Assembly: GCF_023898315.1 (NCBI RefSeq) | Contig: NC_064619.1 | Span: 503,226,594 to 503,290,593 of the forward strand | Length of the DNA: 64,000 bases | Origin: Schistocerca nitens | Lineage: Eukaryota > Arthropoda > Insecta > Orthoptera > Acrididae | Direction: 5' to 3' | Shown here: one piece after another, positions 44,311-57,425 of the stretch | Position numbering within the stretch: position 1 is the stretch's first letter | How the letters are laid out: every line of letters begins with the position of its first letter | Program-made: the position numbers and the translations under genes | The notes under the pieces: generated by a model | The model's input: only the letters and a program-made list of their open reading frames with translations | Databases searched by the model: none | Told to the model about the DNA's origin: nothing

Positions 44311-47300
44311 GAGTTTATGAATTCAAGTTATTGTGTAGTGAGATAGTAAAACCATTTCTAAGAGGAGTACCGAAGCATTTCAACTTTTCCTGCTCCTACT
44401 CACTTTCTACCATCGGCCTACACTTCAGTTTACAGGAGCAGACCCAAGCACCGCCTTCCAGGCGGGATACGAAAGTTACATACTAGAAGCGAAATGACTA
44501 GTCTTGATTCTATGCTTGAACTGGGCCGCGGCCAGTCGGGCGCGGCGCTTATGTTCCCTTCGAATAGAGGCCGCTGCTGTCACGTTGTCGTCCTGGAGAG
44601 GGGTCGGTTAGCTTGGCTGACGTTTTATTCACAGCCATCTCTTGGCGTATCGGCGCTTGACTTTACGCCCCGTAATATCCCAGAATCCCAGACTTTAAAA
44701 TAAAACCTTGTTATTACTATTACATAATGCTTCTTTATTTCTCTTTATTTTTCTTTTAAGGCTGACAAACATGCGAACAACAACTAATGTAATACAAATG
44801 TGTACGTATGACGATGAATCAGTCGATACGAAACCGATAACAGCGCTATTTCTGTATATAAATAGAATCAACAACGTTCAATGAAAAAAAATCAACTCGT
44901 TAAAGCTTTGTACTTGGCACTTAGACACAGTTAGTTTCCTGGTATTACACGTAGAACGCTCTTAATAATTTTCTATTTGCTAACTTGTAGTGATGGAATG
45001 AATGGTATAATTCTGTGTTATCACAACACCTTCTCAAATTCTTTAGATAAAAACAGATTATGTACAAAAAAGATGCACATTTCTTTCATTCTCTCGACGT
45101 CAAGTTTGACACTTTAAATGTTTTCGTTTTCTTTTCTTCATATGTTATTCTTTCTCATATCTGCGAAACATATTTCCTGTTAGAGGCTGTAGGCTCTTCC
45201 TTTATCCTGAAAACCTCCTCGCATAGTCATCTAGTGAAATTTTATGTTATACACGGATCATGTTATGTGGGAATGTTGTAACCCGATTTTGCAAGTGCTG
45301 TCTCTAACGTTGTCAGAGTTTCGCTGGGTATTGATCAGTGCACTTGTTTTCACGTCATATGCTTGCAGTTTTTTCACTTATTCTGCTAGGAAGACTGGTT
45401 TCAACTGCTTCTTAACATAAAGGGCTTTATCATGCCGTATTGTAGCATCGAAACCGATAACCTACAAAATAAATAGGAGGTGAACTTACAATTGACAGTG
45501 TCCGTGATACTTTTTACAAGTTTTTATTAGTCCCCGATGTTTTTTTTAAATCAGTTGAGTTAAAATAACATGTTATTATTTATTGTTTCTACGATTTTCA
45601 CACCGACTTTGGCGGTGTTATGCTTTTTGTGCAGTACGACTTAGGAAGTAGATTCAGTAGGACTGGTTGAAAAATTTTGTAACTGGAGTATTTTTAATGT
45701 GAAGAACACAAATAAATGTTATATTCTGATATTTAAAATAGAACTGTGCTCGCTATTTAAAACCGCAGTGTAGACTCAACGAGAAGTGTGTGATTTCAAC
45801 AAAAATCACGAAATAGCTGAGGAAAGTGTTCAACAACTGGCTACATTGAACTATCCTCAGCAATGAGATCAACCAGATAAACTAAAAGATAAACCAGATA
45901 TACTAAAATATAGTTGTACTGCTCGTTGTCAATTATTTTAGAACTTGCGTAAATTTCATTTCGGAATCGAATGCACTTCATTCTTTACGGCTAGGTCAGA
46001 ACGAATAAGGTTTATTAAAGTCGAACTTACAGTATTTTCATTTAATTAGTCAAAAAGTCATACAGTATGGTGTAATATTATTTTCTATTTTCCCACTTAT
46101 GAACTTTACCGTGAATAAATGCTGATCCTCCGATACATGCAGAAAAGCAAATAAATCTAATACTATGTTTCTTTTCAGACATCTATCAATCCTTTCCATT
46201 AAATTTTTACTAGACTATCATAACTGATTTACAAATAAAGTGCACTGATAGAAACCTCATTCGCTACTACTACTACTGACTTTATTTTCATCTCTGTCCC
46301 TTATTTTCATTAGCAGGCACTTAACGTCAACACTGGACATTCAGAACATGTGCTGGGAGCTAATGAATTAGTACCTTCAAGTTAGAAGACGAACGTTAGT
46401 ATTTACTCGCAATTTGTATGTACTTTGTAAGACAAACGGTTCTTGCTTACGGGTACGACGGAGAAACTGGAAACATTTCCAAGCCTGACAGTGCAGTGAG
46501 TAATCTAGATGAATTAACGTACCCTGTAAGCACCGTGTTCAGCAAGTTAAATAACAAGTGACATGTGCTAACACACTGTGTATCACCCGAGTGCACATAT
46601 CAGAGTGTTGCTGCTACCCAAAACTTAACACTGAATGTTCCTTAGCACTTCTCATGCTGTCGCACAGCCCTTAGCTCATCCAAGGCACGTGGTCTTCCAG
46701 CGAAGCAGTGAGTTCAATTTATATGGAAATTCCAGTACACAGAGAAAGACAGAGACAATAAGGGCGGTAAAGTGTCAGATCTTCAAGCCACGGAGACCAT
46801 TAAGAACAGTAAAGATTAGACGCTCTAAAGAGGAAATGAAATAGGATCCCCGCAGGCGAATAAATACCATTAAAATTCAGATTTTAAAAAACCGGTCTGC
46901 GATCGCACGCAGTACCCTCCCGCCGGCCAACTGGCACTTCACTTTTAATTTCGCCTGCACTGGGGGACCGTTCTGGATTACAGCTCGGTGTTTCGGCGGA
47001 ATGTATTATCGGGCTTAATGAGGACTAATCGAGTTCCAGCTCTGCAACTGCTTGGGGTGAGAGAATTCTGGCCCCGCTGGGAGCGTAGTGGAGGCGCCAA
47101 CCGCCCTCGCTGAAGCGCTTTGCGAGGCCTGCAGGCTACTCTGTTCGGCCCCACTGCACACTGAATACTCTTTCCGCCACAACTGTACCCCCCCCCCCCC
47201 CCCCCCTATAGCTGGTTTCATAACAACTATGCTTTCATACCAAGTGGAAACCAAGGCATTCACGTGATCAAATCAAAATCAACAAAGACGTCGTGCATCA

Positions 47301-47400
47301 ATCTCATTATTCACGTATCACTCAGTGACAGCTCCGTCAGATACTGTTTCGTCCTTAACAAGTTCTTCTTGTCAGAAAGAAGCAACTGAAGACATTAATC
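44311..47400. other. Unassigned interval
   Basis: 44480-44700 (GTCGTCCTGGAGAGGGGTCG region) seems repeat-like from memory. 46880-47180 is GC-rich and ends in 19 consecutive C (47188-47206). No coding signature. Confidence 0.25.
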
Positions 47401-47409
47401 TCTTCCAAT

Positions 47410-48700
47410 TTGGTACAAATACAGGGGAAGACAAAATTACAGAAACGCCAGAAAACACAAGAAATTACCACGCCAAGAACAGTGAGCAAAGCCGTTGGCA
47501 TTGAAAACAGCTTCCAGTCGTCTCAGATTGGATGAACTGGATAAATACAGGTCTGTATGATTTTTTAAAAAGTCTTATGCTGTTCTTCCTGATAAATAGT
47601 GGCAAGTCTAGCCAACGCTGATGAAAGGTAGATTGCGATCACGAACCCCTTCCTTCAAAGTATATCGCAAAGGCTCAACAATATTGGGATGTGGTGACTC
47701 TGGCTGCCAGACAGATGCTACAATTCGTAAACGTGCTCACAAAACCAGTCGTGGACGATATTAGAACAGGGGACCTGTCGACTTGCAACACAGTATCACC
47801 ATTGGGAAGCGAACATGCAGAATGGGATGGACATGATCAGCCAAAATGGTCACCTAATCCTTGGCAATAATGCAACGTTTCAGAGCCCACAGAATACCAC
47901 GATATTACTGGCCAATCATCCACCATATCTAACTCTTTTGATGTAAACTCGACGAGAAGTTGAACACAGTGTGACACAAGTCTAATCCGACCAAATGACT
48001 TCCTTCCATTGCTCCATAGTCAGGTTGTATGGCTTTGGCACCACATTTTACTATTACGGGCGTTTGTGACACTAATAAGTAGTTTTGGATTTCCAACTCG
48101 CCCCGAAATTCTCTGCAGATGGTACTGACAGTGTACGCGAGTGCGACTGACAGGTCTGCCGTGACTTATGCAGTTGTAGTACTCTTACTTACGTCATAAT
48201 CCTCTTCAGTGAACACCTGTCACTATCGATCAACACAGAATTACTTCTGCGTTGTGACATAATGGATTCTGTTTTACAGCTTTCCCTGTATGCTGTACAA
48301 ATGTCCGATACGATGCATATTGAAACACGCGATGCCTCTTGACCCAGCAAACACTTTGGCTCACTTGGTTGCTGAAACGCTGATAACCTCGGCGTTGACC
48401 GCCCGTAAGCTCCTTCGTTGCTGAAGCACCCACCAACTATTCGCGCACGTTCCAATTCACTTTGCTCCGCCATAATGCACTCATAATTACAGAGAAAAGT
48501 GCTGTGACCACGACTGAGACTTGCAACTCATTGAGGACACTGCACAGGTGAAATTCGTGATTAAAACAGAACAACGCAACCTGCATATTTGGCGAGAATC
48601 GGCATTCATGTTCAAGTACAGATTTCTCGCTGTATTTTCGTATTTTTTAGAACCCCTGAATTTCATCAGAGTGCAGCCTGCGCTGTTGGCCATTAAAATA
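47410..48700 (-). mobile_element. Decayed Tc1-like transposon
   Basis: The N-terminal frame 48189-48473 (MAEQSELERARIVGGCFSNE ... LIDSDRCSLKRIMT) resembles a Tc1 helix-turn-helix and the linker D-RRTLKRIV. Toward the C-terminus, WQPESPHPNIVEPLRYTLKE near 47670 matches the catalytic Glu block (SPDLN.IE.LW). Reading frames between are broken. TIRs not resolved. Confidence 0.65.
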
Positions 48701-49143
48701 GGAACGGCATGAAAAATAAAAATAACGAAATTTTAGTTATTATGTTTGTGAAGGTTAGTATGACGGTCGTTCCATTACCAATGTAAATCATTTGTTTCTG
48801 AAAGCTGGTTGGTTTTATTCACGATACCAGTACATTTCTAAACATATTCTCTGTTCAGTGCGACGGCCTTACGCCATCCTACTGTACGCCCGCATGCTAC
48901 CACTCTACTGGTCGACGACGGAGCCAACGTCTTGCTGCATCCATACTCTCTTCGTCATCCACGTACTGCCTCCTGCGAAGTACATCCTTCATTCGGTGAA
49001 ACAAATGGAAACTAGGAAGTGCAAGATCACCTTTGATTACCCCTGATCGACGAGTGTGTCAGCACTACCAACAGAGATCTACATCTACATCCATAATCCG
49101 CAAGCCACCTGACGGTGTGTGGCGGAGGGTACCTTGAGTAACT

Positions 49144-50822
49144 CTATCGGTTCTCCCTTCTATTCCAGTCTCGTATTGTTCGTGGAAAGAAGGATTGTCG
49201 GTATGCTTCTGTGTGGGCTCTAATCTCTCTGATTTTATCCTCATGGTCTCTTCGCGAGATATACGTACCAGGGAGCAATATACTGCTTGACTCCTCGGTG
49301 AATGTATGTTCTCGAAACTTCAACAAAAGCCCGTACCGAGCTACTGAGCGTCTCTCCTGCAGAGGTTTCCACTGTAGTTTATCTATCATCTCCGTAACGC
49401 TTTCGCGATTACTAAATGACCCTCTAACGAAGCGCGCAGCTCCCCGTTGGATCTTATCTATCTCTTCTATCAACCCTATCTGGTACGGATCCCACACTAC
49501 TGATCAGTATTCAAGCAGTGGGCGAACCAACGTACTGTAACCTACTTCCTTTGTTTTCGGATTGCATTTCCTTGTCCGCAGCTCGTGGTCGTGCGGTAGC
49601 GTTCTCGCTTCCCACGCCCGGGTTCCCGGGTTCGATTCCCGGCGGGGTCAGGGATTTTCTCTGCCTGGTGATGACTGCGTGTTGTGTGATGTCCTTAGGT
49701 TAGTTACGTTTAAGTAGTTCTAAGTTCTAGGGGACTGATGACCATAGATGTTAAGGCCCATAGTGCTCAGAGCCATTTGCATTTCCTTAGGATTCTTCCA
49801 ATGAATCTCAGTCTGGCATCTGCTTTACCGACGGTCAACTTTATATGATCATTCCATTTTAAATCACTCCTAATGCGTACTCCCAGATAATTTATGGAAT
49901 TAACTGCTTCCAGTTGTTTACCTGCTATTTTGTAGCTAAATGATATGGGATGTTTCTTTCTATGTATTCGCAGCACATTACACGTGTCTACATTGAGATT
50001 CAATTGCCATTCCCTGCACCATGCGGCAATTCGCTGCAGAACCTGCTGCATTTCAGTACAATTTTCCATTGTTACAACCTCTCGATGTACCACAGCATCA
50101 TCCGCAAAAAGCTTCAGTGAACTTCCGATGTCATCCACAAGGTCATTTATGTATATTGTGAATGGCAACGGTCCTACGACAATCCCCTGCGGCACACCTG
50201 AAATCCCTCTTACTTCGGAAGACTTCTCTCCATTGAGAATGACATGTTGCGTTCTGTTATCTAGGAACTCTTCAATCCAATCACACAATTAGTCTGATAG
50301 TCCATATGCGCTTACTTTGTCCATTAAACGACTGTGGGGAACTGTATCGAACGCCTTGCGGAAGTCAACAAACACGGCATCTACCTGTGAACCCGTGTCT
50401 ATGGCCCTCTGAGTCTCGTGGACGAATAGCGCGAACTGGGTTTCTCACGATCGTCTTTTTCGAAACCCATGCTGATTCCTACACAGTAGACTTCTAGTTT
50501 CCAGAAAAGTTATTATACTCGAACACAATAGGTGTTCCAAAATTCCGCAACTGATCGACGTTAAGGATATAGGTCTATAGTTCTGCACATCTGTTCGACG
50601 TCCCTTCTTGAAAACGGGGATGACCTGTGCCCTTTTCCAATCCTTTGGTACGCTACGCTCTTCTAGAGACCTACGGTACACCGCTGCAAGAAGGGGGGCA
50701 AGTTCCTTCGCGTACTGTGTGTAAAATCGAACTGGTATCCCATCAGGTCCAGCGGCCTTTCCTCTTTTGAGCGATTTTAATTGTTTCTCTATCCCTCTGA
50801 CGTCTATTTCGATATCTACCAT
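49144..50822 (-). pseudogene. Jockey-type reverse transcriptase, broken
   Basis: From the 5' side: 50445-50822 reads IEKQLKSLKRGKAAGPDGIP, WKRAQVIPVFKKG and NYRPISLTSI, then HGFRKRRS. 50290-50445 carries a frameshifted region with the first catalytic Asp area. 49767-50288 reads SGVPQGIVVGPLPFTIYIND and LKLFADDAVVHREV, with FADD intact, and YLGVRIRSDLKWNDHIK. After the SINE, 49144-49497 gives the tail (MWDPYQIGLIEEIDKIQRGA, FFPRTIRDWNRR). The SINE, frameshifts and stops inactivate it. Order and motifs match the 36943-37698 frame. Confidence 0.85.
49574..49776 (+). mobile_element. SINE type B, with TSD
   Basis: Flanked by TTGCATTTCCTT at 49562-49573 and 49777-49788. tRNA-Gly-like head (GTGGTCGTGCGGTAGCGT; GGGTTCGATTCCCGG). 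Closely similar to 5900-6107. It lies inside the jockey LINE. Confidence 0.92.
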
Positions 50823-51389
50823 TTTGTCAGCTGTGCTACAATCTAGAGAAGGAACTACAGTGCAGTCTTCCTCTGTGAAACAGCTTTGGAAACATTTAGT
50901 ATTTCGGCCTTTAGTCTGTCATCCCCTGTTTCAGTACCATTTTGGTCACCGAATATGACAGCGACGTGTTTGATTGTGGTCTGTCGATCACCTGGAATGG
51001 GTGTGACCGCACTTTCCGACATTGTAGGAGTACAGCTGTGTGCGGTAGGGCAGCACGCGGCAGACCGGACAGGTTTGCGCGACGTTGTTGCGATTGACAC
51101 CCGCTTCTCCCAGCGACTCACCGCTCTTTTGCCCATTTCCATGTCCCCGTAATCACTCTTTAAGCGCCTACGATGATCTGTGCTGCTGTAGTTTGCCACC
51201 GAAGAACTCAATGGCAGCTCTCTGCTTGGAACACGCCTCCATTACAGACGCCATTTTGGAGGCTGCATATAGCGCCGCCACCTGTCAGAACTTCATGAAA
51301 CTATTGGGCGAAGTGGGAATATTCCATAATGTTCCTGAAATTGGCCGAGAAAAAAGGTGTTGCGTTACTTATTGAACGTCCCTCGTGAT

Positions 51390-52760
51390 TTATTGGAAGA
51401 CAAAGGCCGAAATTTAGTACAACTTCTGGCAACAGAAAGAGCTCTACTCAGCTGGGTGTCGAGTCAAAGTGAGGTTCGATAGCAGGCGTGGTACGTCATA
51501 TCGTGATACTTCAGCTCTATTCGAGAATCAGTCAGCCGCAGTGACTAGCAAGTATTGGCAGGTCAGTCTCTCCGCAACCCTCTCACCAGATATTTTCAGT
51601 GGATAGGGTGATATGCTCTGAGCAGGGCAGCAGTGAAATCCTCTGTTCCGAGGTCGTTCACAGGGATAATCCCTAGATTATAAGATTTAGCATAGCAAAT
51701 GAGCTTACCATCAGAAATGTATTGCCTGCTCTTGAAATTACAAACCAAAAGCTGCGACACTGGTGGCCCATGCCAGCCCACATTTTGTTGCTTTTCATAA
51801 TGCAGTGTAGGAAGGTTCAAGCTGCTATAATCCAGCAAGCAGTTAAGATTGATGTTACTCCGCATCCCATAAAACTAGAGACGGTGACGAAGTGCGAGAA
51901 CGATGGTGCGAGTGGGAGATGTGTCATCCGGGGGATTCACGCTGCAAGGCATGGCTGCAAAAATTTTTCCTTTTAATCTAAATAAACTGACGACACTGTA
52001 CATACTGACAGCTCCATCCGTAATACCAGGAACCCCAAAACAAAATTCACATTTTAATTAGAATTTTATATAATGTTTTCAATCACTGACCGACTAAAAC
52101 TATGAATCAGAAACGTGATCTGTGCAGGCAGTCGTGAAACAGTTAACGTAGGCCAGTCTACAGTCGTGGAACAGCTTTTGGAGCGGCAACACTTACGTGC
52201 TCTACGCGGATTGTATTTTCACGTAAGAGCGATTTAGTGATTAAAAGTGCACGGAAAAAGAGGAGACATCGTTTATTCCGAAACTTTCACTGACGTAACA
52301 CTAAGACTTACGCACTTGCCATTCCAATCATTCACTGTTGATTATATGCTTTTTAGAAGCTGTGACGGTCGAAGGAGACAGTCAATGGGAACATCGAGAC
52401 AGTTTTGCAAGACAAGAGGTAAGAAAACCTCCTCCTGAGCCAGAGAAAATGCAAGAATTTTCTTGCACCTTCTCGTTACGAACTGACCAACGTAGCCCTC
52501 CAGATGCAACAGTTCACAGAGAACAGCTTGCGCTGTTGTTAAGTAATGCTTTCATGGCAGAAACACTCCATATTCCATCCTAATTAAGTAACCAGTTACA
52601 CACTGGAAGAATAAAAATAAGGAGTCACCATGATGTGAGGGTGCTGTGTATCCAGTAGCACACTATACCATCACTACAGCTGCTGCACAAAACCTGTACT
52701 CTGAAGACCACTGTGAAGTGCATTACAGACGCTCTACCGTTAATTAAATAAGCCTGTGAC
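51390..52760. other. Unassigned interval containing a repeat copy
   Basis: No recognised element except the second copy of the unnamed repeat at 52310-52510. Confidence 0.3.
52310..52510 (+). repeat. Unnamed interspersed repeat, copy 2
   Basis: Homologous, in inverse orientation, to 30395-30575. Shared blocks include CACTTGCCATTC, AATGGGAACATCGAGACAG and ACCAACGTAGCCC. A frame keeps EHRDSFARQEV. Confidence 0.5.
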
Positions 52761-52769
52761 CAGTGCTGC

Positions 52770-53165
52770 TGCTGTTCCTTGCATACGCCTACGTTCAGTA
52801 TCTCCCGATAGTCGTATTTTATATGGATCTCACACATTTGAGCAACATTCAGTTATGGGACGGACGAGCGTTCTGTTAGCACTTGGTAAACTGATGTCAT
52901 TTCACCGGTATTTTACGAGTTAACCAAAATCTGCCACTCGCTTTACACACAACTGAACGTCAGTTAACAATCCATTTCCTATTCCTTGAAACTGATACAC
53001 AACGAGTTTATATGAGGACTGATTTGAACTCTACCTCACTGATATTGTAATCATCGGGTACCAAGGGTCTGCGTTTTGTGAAGTTTAGGTTTCTTTTAAC
53101 ATTTAAAACAATTTCCGCAACTTAGCACGTCTTGAAATGTTAAACAATATATTATCGAATATCTG
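52770..53165 (-). pseudogene. Possible old LINE RT thumb remnant
   Basis: The minus strand gives NVKRNLNFTKRRPLVPDDYN and a TECCSNVCEIHIKYDYREI-like string, reminiscent of the LEYCSSVWDPY block of jockey-type elements. Heavily decayed; homology is tentative. Confidence 0.35.
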
Positions 53166-53399
53166 GACAGCTTTTCTTAAGATAGTACTTTAATGAAGGT
53201 AACTTAGTCATTTGTAGAGGGTCTGAGGATACTTTCTGACAGGCCCATAACATCAGTTCCCGGTGAAGAACTGCTGAAACTACTTGTACATTATTCGATG
53301 ACCCACAAATTGAAAATAGTACGCTGCTCCTCTCTATCAGGTATATAGCCCAGTCGCAAATTTCGTTCGACATGCTATATGATCAAGCTTTCGTTAAAA

Positions 53400-54075
53400 G
53401 CACGAATGAATGTTCATTCGCCTGAGAATTTCCACCCGCCCGTCTACTGATGCAACTTGCTTCGTTATCGTGGCGTGCGGATATGTGAGCATTTGTCTAC
53501 TGCTTAGTGTCGTTTTCGCTCCAGGACAGTCTCAGCTGAGCTGTAACGTGTCTTCCTGGAGGAGAGGAACCATGTAATTTAGTTTGGAATGGCACACTAA
53601 AAGGCCTACCCCTCTCCCTATTCGGAAATGGATCAATGATGATGTAAAGCTTAGCGAGGAGGGGAAGGGCAGTCAAAAGGATCGTGCTGTGAATAGTGTA
53701 TACGGAAAATTTGTATGTCAGCAACACCACTGATAGCGTTAAATTTAAGTGTAAAGGTGATTCTGTCAGCAGTATTGCTAAAACACACAGGTCTCAGTTT
53801 GAAATCTGTGAGAGTCTGTAATTTTTTGTTCTAAGTACCGCATGAAAAGACTAAATAAGTGCTTAGTTAATACGGGACAGTATCTGGTATCATAGAAGAA
53901 GTGTGCCTGAAACTTATGGCATGGGAATCTCAACGGCAAACGAAATGTGTCTGTATTTGGCCGTAGAGTGTATGTTATGTCTGAAAACCAACCCTGCACA
54001 CGCTCCTTATTCAAATCTACTGAACATCTGAGGAAAAAATTTGAACGTAGATGCACAGCATAAATGCGTACTGAA
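53400..54075. other. Unassigned interval
   Basis: Nothing recognised. Confidence 0.25.
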
Positions 54076-54079
54076 AAAT

Positions 54080-57000
54080 GTCAAGCTGGAGTTACGACGT
54101 AGGCAACCAGTTTAAGTGGCGGAATGAGAGAACTGGGGGTACGTTGCGTTCTGGCAATATGAGAAACGTGAATGAGGAACCTACAGAATCCCAGAGGCAA
54201 GAGAACCGAATGGAGAGCGATAAAGCTGATAATACATCAATCAAAAAAACTAACTGCTGACACAGTTGATGAGGGCTACCAAAATGCTCCTATAAAGGTG
54301 GAAGAAAATATTGTGATGGAAGTAAGCGTTAGTGAAACTACCGCACGGAGCCAGGGAACGGAACGTAGATCGCCATAGCCGACAATCAAGGTGAATCAGT
54401 CGATGCAACTGGTATCAGGGCGGGCGGTGGGGACTAAGTGAAATGGACTGGTCAGTTTTTTAGGTTAGAGAGCCTCGGTAAAGAACAAAGAGGGCTTCAG
54501 TATCAAACAGAGGACGATGGTAGATCTGGGAACCATAGGTATTACAATTGTAAATTGTCTTACCTGTATTGGGAAAGAACCACAGTGTCGGGCGCTAAAG
54601 AGGGCACTCAGGCACAAATCTCTACGGGTACGAAAAGCTAGCTAAAGGCGGAAATAAGTTCAGCTGAAATTATGTGGAAGAACCTACTGATGTTCAGAAA
54701 GAATAGGTTAAATATAGTTGGTGGTTTCCGTCGTTTATCTTGTAGCGGAATTGGACAGTGCCTGTGACCTAGTGTACGTTAACGTTACTTGGAAACCAGA
54801 TTAAATTAATAACTGGTTCGTTTTGCCGACTTCCCAACGCAGGTGATACAATTGCTAAACAGTTCAAAGAAGATATTATTATCATTTCAAACACGTACCC
54901 CACTCATACATCAATACATGCTGCTATCAAACTACCCTCGATATGGTGGCGAAAATACGTGTTTAAAGAAAGCATACTAAACGCTATCTCCGAAAACTAT
55001 TTTGAAAATTTATTTCAGGAGCTCAGTCGACATCTAAATAGTTGTGAAAACTTACTCGACCTCTTAGCTACAAATAATCCCGAACGATTAGGGACTAAGA
55101 AACTTTCTGACAGATTAAAGCTCGAACTCATCACGAAGTCTTAACCTGTCAGAAAGTATCAGATCAGCCCATATTCCGCTGCAGAGTGATATTTTCTTTC
55201 TGAATTTGCGAACTATTACGACGTACACAGGAATTAGTGACCACAAGGTCATTGTAGTGAGACTAAATACCGTGACATCCAAACCCACCAGAAATAAAAG
55301 CAAAATATATCGATATGAAAAGCAGATAAAAATTGGCTTGACGCGTCTATTCGTTTATCTATATAAGCTCAGACAAGATATGGCTTTAATTCAAAGAAAC
55401 AGTATCATCCACAGAGGTGAAATTCATACCATATAAATTAATAAGAGGCAGAACTCACCACCGATGGTAGACAAAACAGGTCAGAACATCACTGCGGATG
55501 CAAAGAAAAATGGATGCCACTTTTACAAGAACGCAAAAACCCAAAATTGGCGATGTTTTACAGAAGTTCGAAATGTAGCGTGAGCTTCAATGCTTTTAAC
55601 AGTTTCCATAACGAAACTCTACCTCAAAATATGGCAGAAAATCGGAAGAGGTTCAGGTTGTATTTGAAGTACGCTATTAGCAAGACTCAGTCAATACCTA
55701 CGCAGTGTGACAGGGCTACTAAATGCAGTTTCTTGAAGTTACTTCACCAAATACGACGAAAAAAATATGGCAGACGTAGAACCAAGAACAGCTGCAAATA
55801 TGAGTAACAGAAAGACGGGTAGATATCCTCGGTGTAGCAAAGTAAAATAAGTCATTTATTAAAAGCAAGTCCTGCGGTTCAGATTGATCCCAATTAGGCT
55901 CCTTTCAGAGAATGCTGCTAAAATACGTCTACTTAACAGTTATACATAACCACTCGCTCAACGAAACATTCGTAAGTACAGATTGAAACGTTGCACAGTT
56001 CACATCAATACTAAAAAAAGGTAACAGTGGTAAACCAATGAATTACAGACCCATATCGCTGACGATGATTTGCAGTAGTTTGGAACACATACTGTGTTAG
56101 AACATTATGAATTACCTCAAAGAAAACGATCAGTTGACTTATAGTCAATACGGATTCAGAAAATATCGTTCTTGCAAAACACAACTAACTCTTTATTCTG
56201 ACGATGCAGTGAGTACTTAATTACTTATTTCTAAATTCAGAAAAGGCTTTTGACAGCGTTCCCCAGAAGCTGCTTCCAATCAGAATGCATGCCTGTGGAA
56301 TATCGTGTCGCATGTGCCATTGGATTCGTGATTTCGTGCCAAAAAGTAATCAATTGAAGAAAAGTAATTGAGCAAAACAGAAGTGATATCTGGCGTTCCC
56401 CAACTAGGTGTTATTGGACTTCTACAGTTTTAAATCTAATGATTTAGGCGACAGTCTAAGCATCTATATTAGTTTGTTTGCAGATGATGCTCTCATCCAC
56501 AGACTCGTAAGCCGCGCGGGGTAGCCGTGTGGTCTAGGGCACCATGCCATGGCTCGTGCGGCTACCCTTGTCGGAGGTTGGAGTCCTCCCTCGGGCATGG
56601 GTGTGTGTGTTGTCGTTAGCGTGGGTTAGTTTAGGTTAGATTAAGTTGTGTGTAGGCCTAGGTACCGATGACCTTAGCAGTTTGGTCCCACAGGAACTTA
56701 CCACAGTCTACTAAATTTATCAGAATATCAAAAGCAATTGCAGAATGGGTTAGACAGTTTATCTATATGGGGAAAAAAGCAGCAACCGACCCTAAATAAT
56801 GAAAAATGCGAAGTTATCCACATGAGCACTTCACGGAATCTGTTAAATTTCGGTTACACTATAAATCATACAAGTGCAGAGGCTGTCAATTCAGCTAAAT
56901 ACCTCGGAACCGTTAGGAATAACTTAAATTCGAAATGTCGCATAGGTAATGTAGATGAGGAGGGAAACAAAGAACATTTTTTATGGGCAGGATACGTGGT

Positions 57001-57425
57001 CCGTCATCTGCTGAAATATTGCTGTTGATAGCTTTGACGGAGGACACCGAAAAAGTTCAAAAAAGGGCTGCGCGTTCTGGTATTATTGTGTGAAATAGAG
57101 AAGAGTGTGTCTCGGACATGATACGTCGTTGCCGGTGGCAATCAAATAAACAAAGGGGTTTCTCGTAGCGGTCAAATCTTTTCATGAAAGTTCAATCTCC
57201 AGTTTACTCCTCCGAATACAGAAACATTTTGTTGACACCCACCTACATGGGGATAAATGATCATTGTAATAAAATAAGAGAACCCAGAACTCGCACTAAA
57301 ATATTTAAGTGCTCGATTTTGTCGCGCGCTGTTCTAGAGTGAAACGGTAGAGAAATGGAAAGAAAGTGGTTCGAAGAACCCTCTGCCAGACAATCAAATG
57401 TGTATTGCAGAGTAATATAAATGTA
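54080..57425 (+). mobile_element. Near-full-length jockey-type LINE, decayed
   Basis: The putative first frame (54080-54660) ends in a CxxC-like HRYYNCKLSYLYWE string, perhaps a ruined zinc knuckle. Endonuclease text: DLLATNNPERL at about 55055 and ISDHKVIVVRLNT near 55232. RT: NYRPISLTMICSSLEHIL (56041), QYGFRKYRSCKTQL, an FLNSEKAFDSVPQ-like string near 56235, and FADDALIHRLV broken by a SINE at 56508. Thumb: CEVIHMS (56808) and NSAKYLGTVRNN. The 3' end GAACCCTCTGCCAGACAATC ... GCAGAGTAATATAAATG ends near 57425. Stops throughout. Confidence 0.7.
56508..56700 (+). mobile_element. tRNA-Leu-like SINE (type C)
   Basis: Head GGTAGCCGTGTGGTCTAGGG (A box) and GGAGGTTGGAGTCCTCC (B box, one change). 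The body GTGTGTGTTGTCGTTAGCGT ends TTAGCAGTTTGGTCCCACAG. A likely duplication CCACAGACTC (56498-56507) / CCACAGTCTA (56701-56710) is imperfect. Inserted directly after the FADD region of the LINE. Confidence 0.8.

Larger units (their letters stand above)
49078..50955 (-). mobile_element. Jockey-type LINE inserted in mariner
   Basis: The 3' tail is seen as TCTACATCTACATCC at 49079. RT pieces follow on the minus strand to about 50880. A type B SINE with TSD interrupts it at 49574-49776. Same family as 36862-37708 but longer at the 5' side. Confidence 0.85.
48780..51385 (-). mobile_element. Internally deleted mariner, split by a jockey LINE
   Basis: 48780-49075 and 50956-51385 align to the two ends of the mariner at 59225-60485 (shared ATCCACGTACTGC; GCTGTGTGCGG and TGCTCGACCTT-like text). 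About 500 bases of the transposase middle, corresponding to 59480-59985, are missing from the left block. The right end TGTTGCGTTACTTATTGAAC (about 51358-51377) matches TGTTGCATTACTTACTGAAC of the other copy. Confidence 0.75.
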
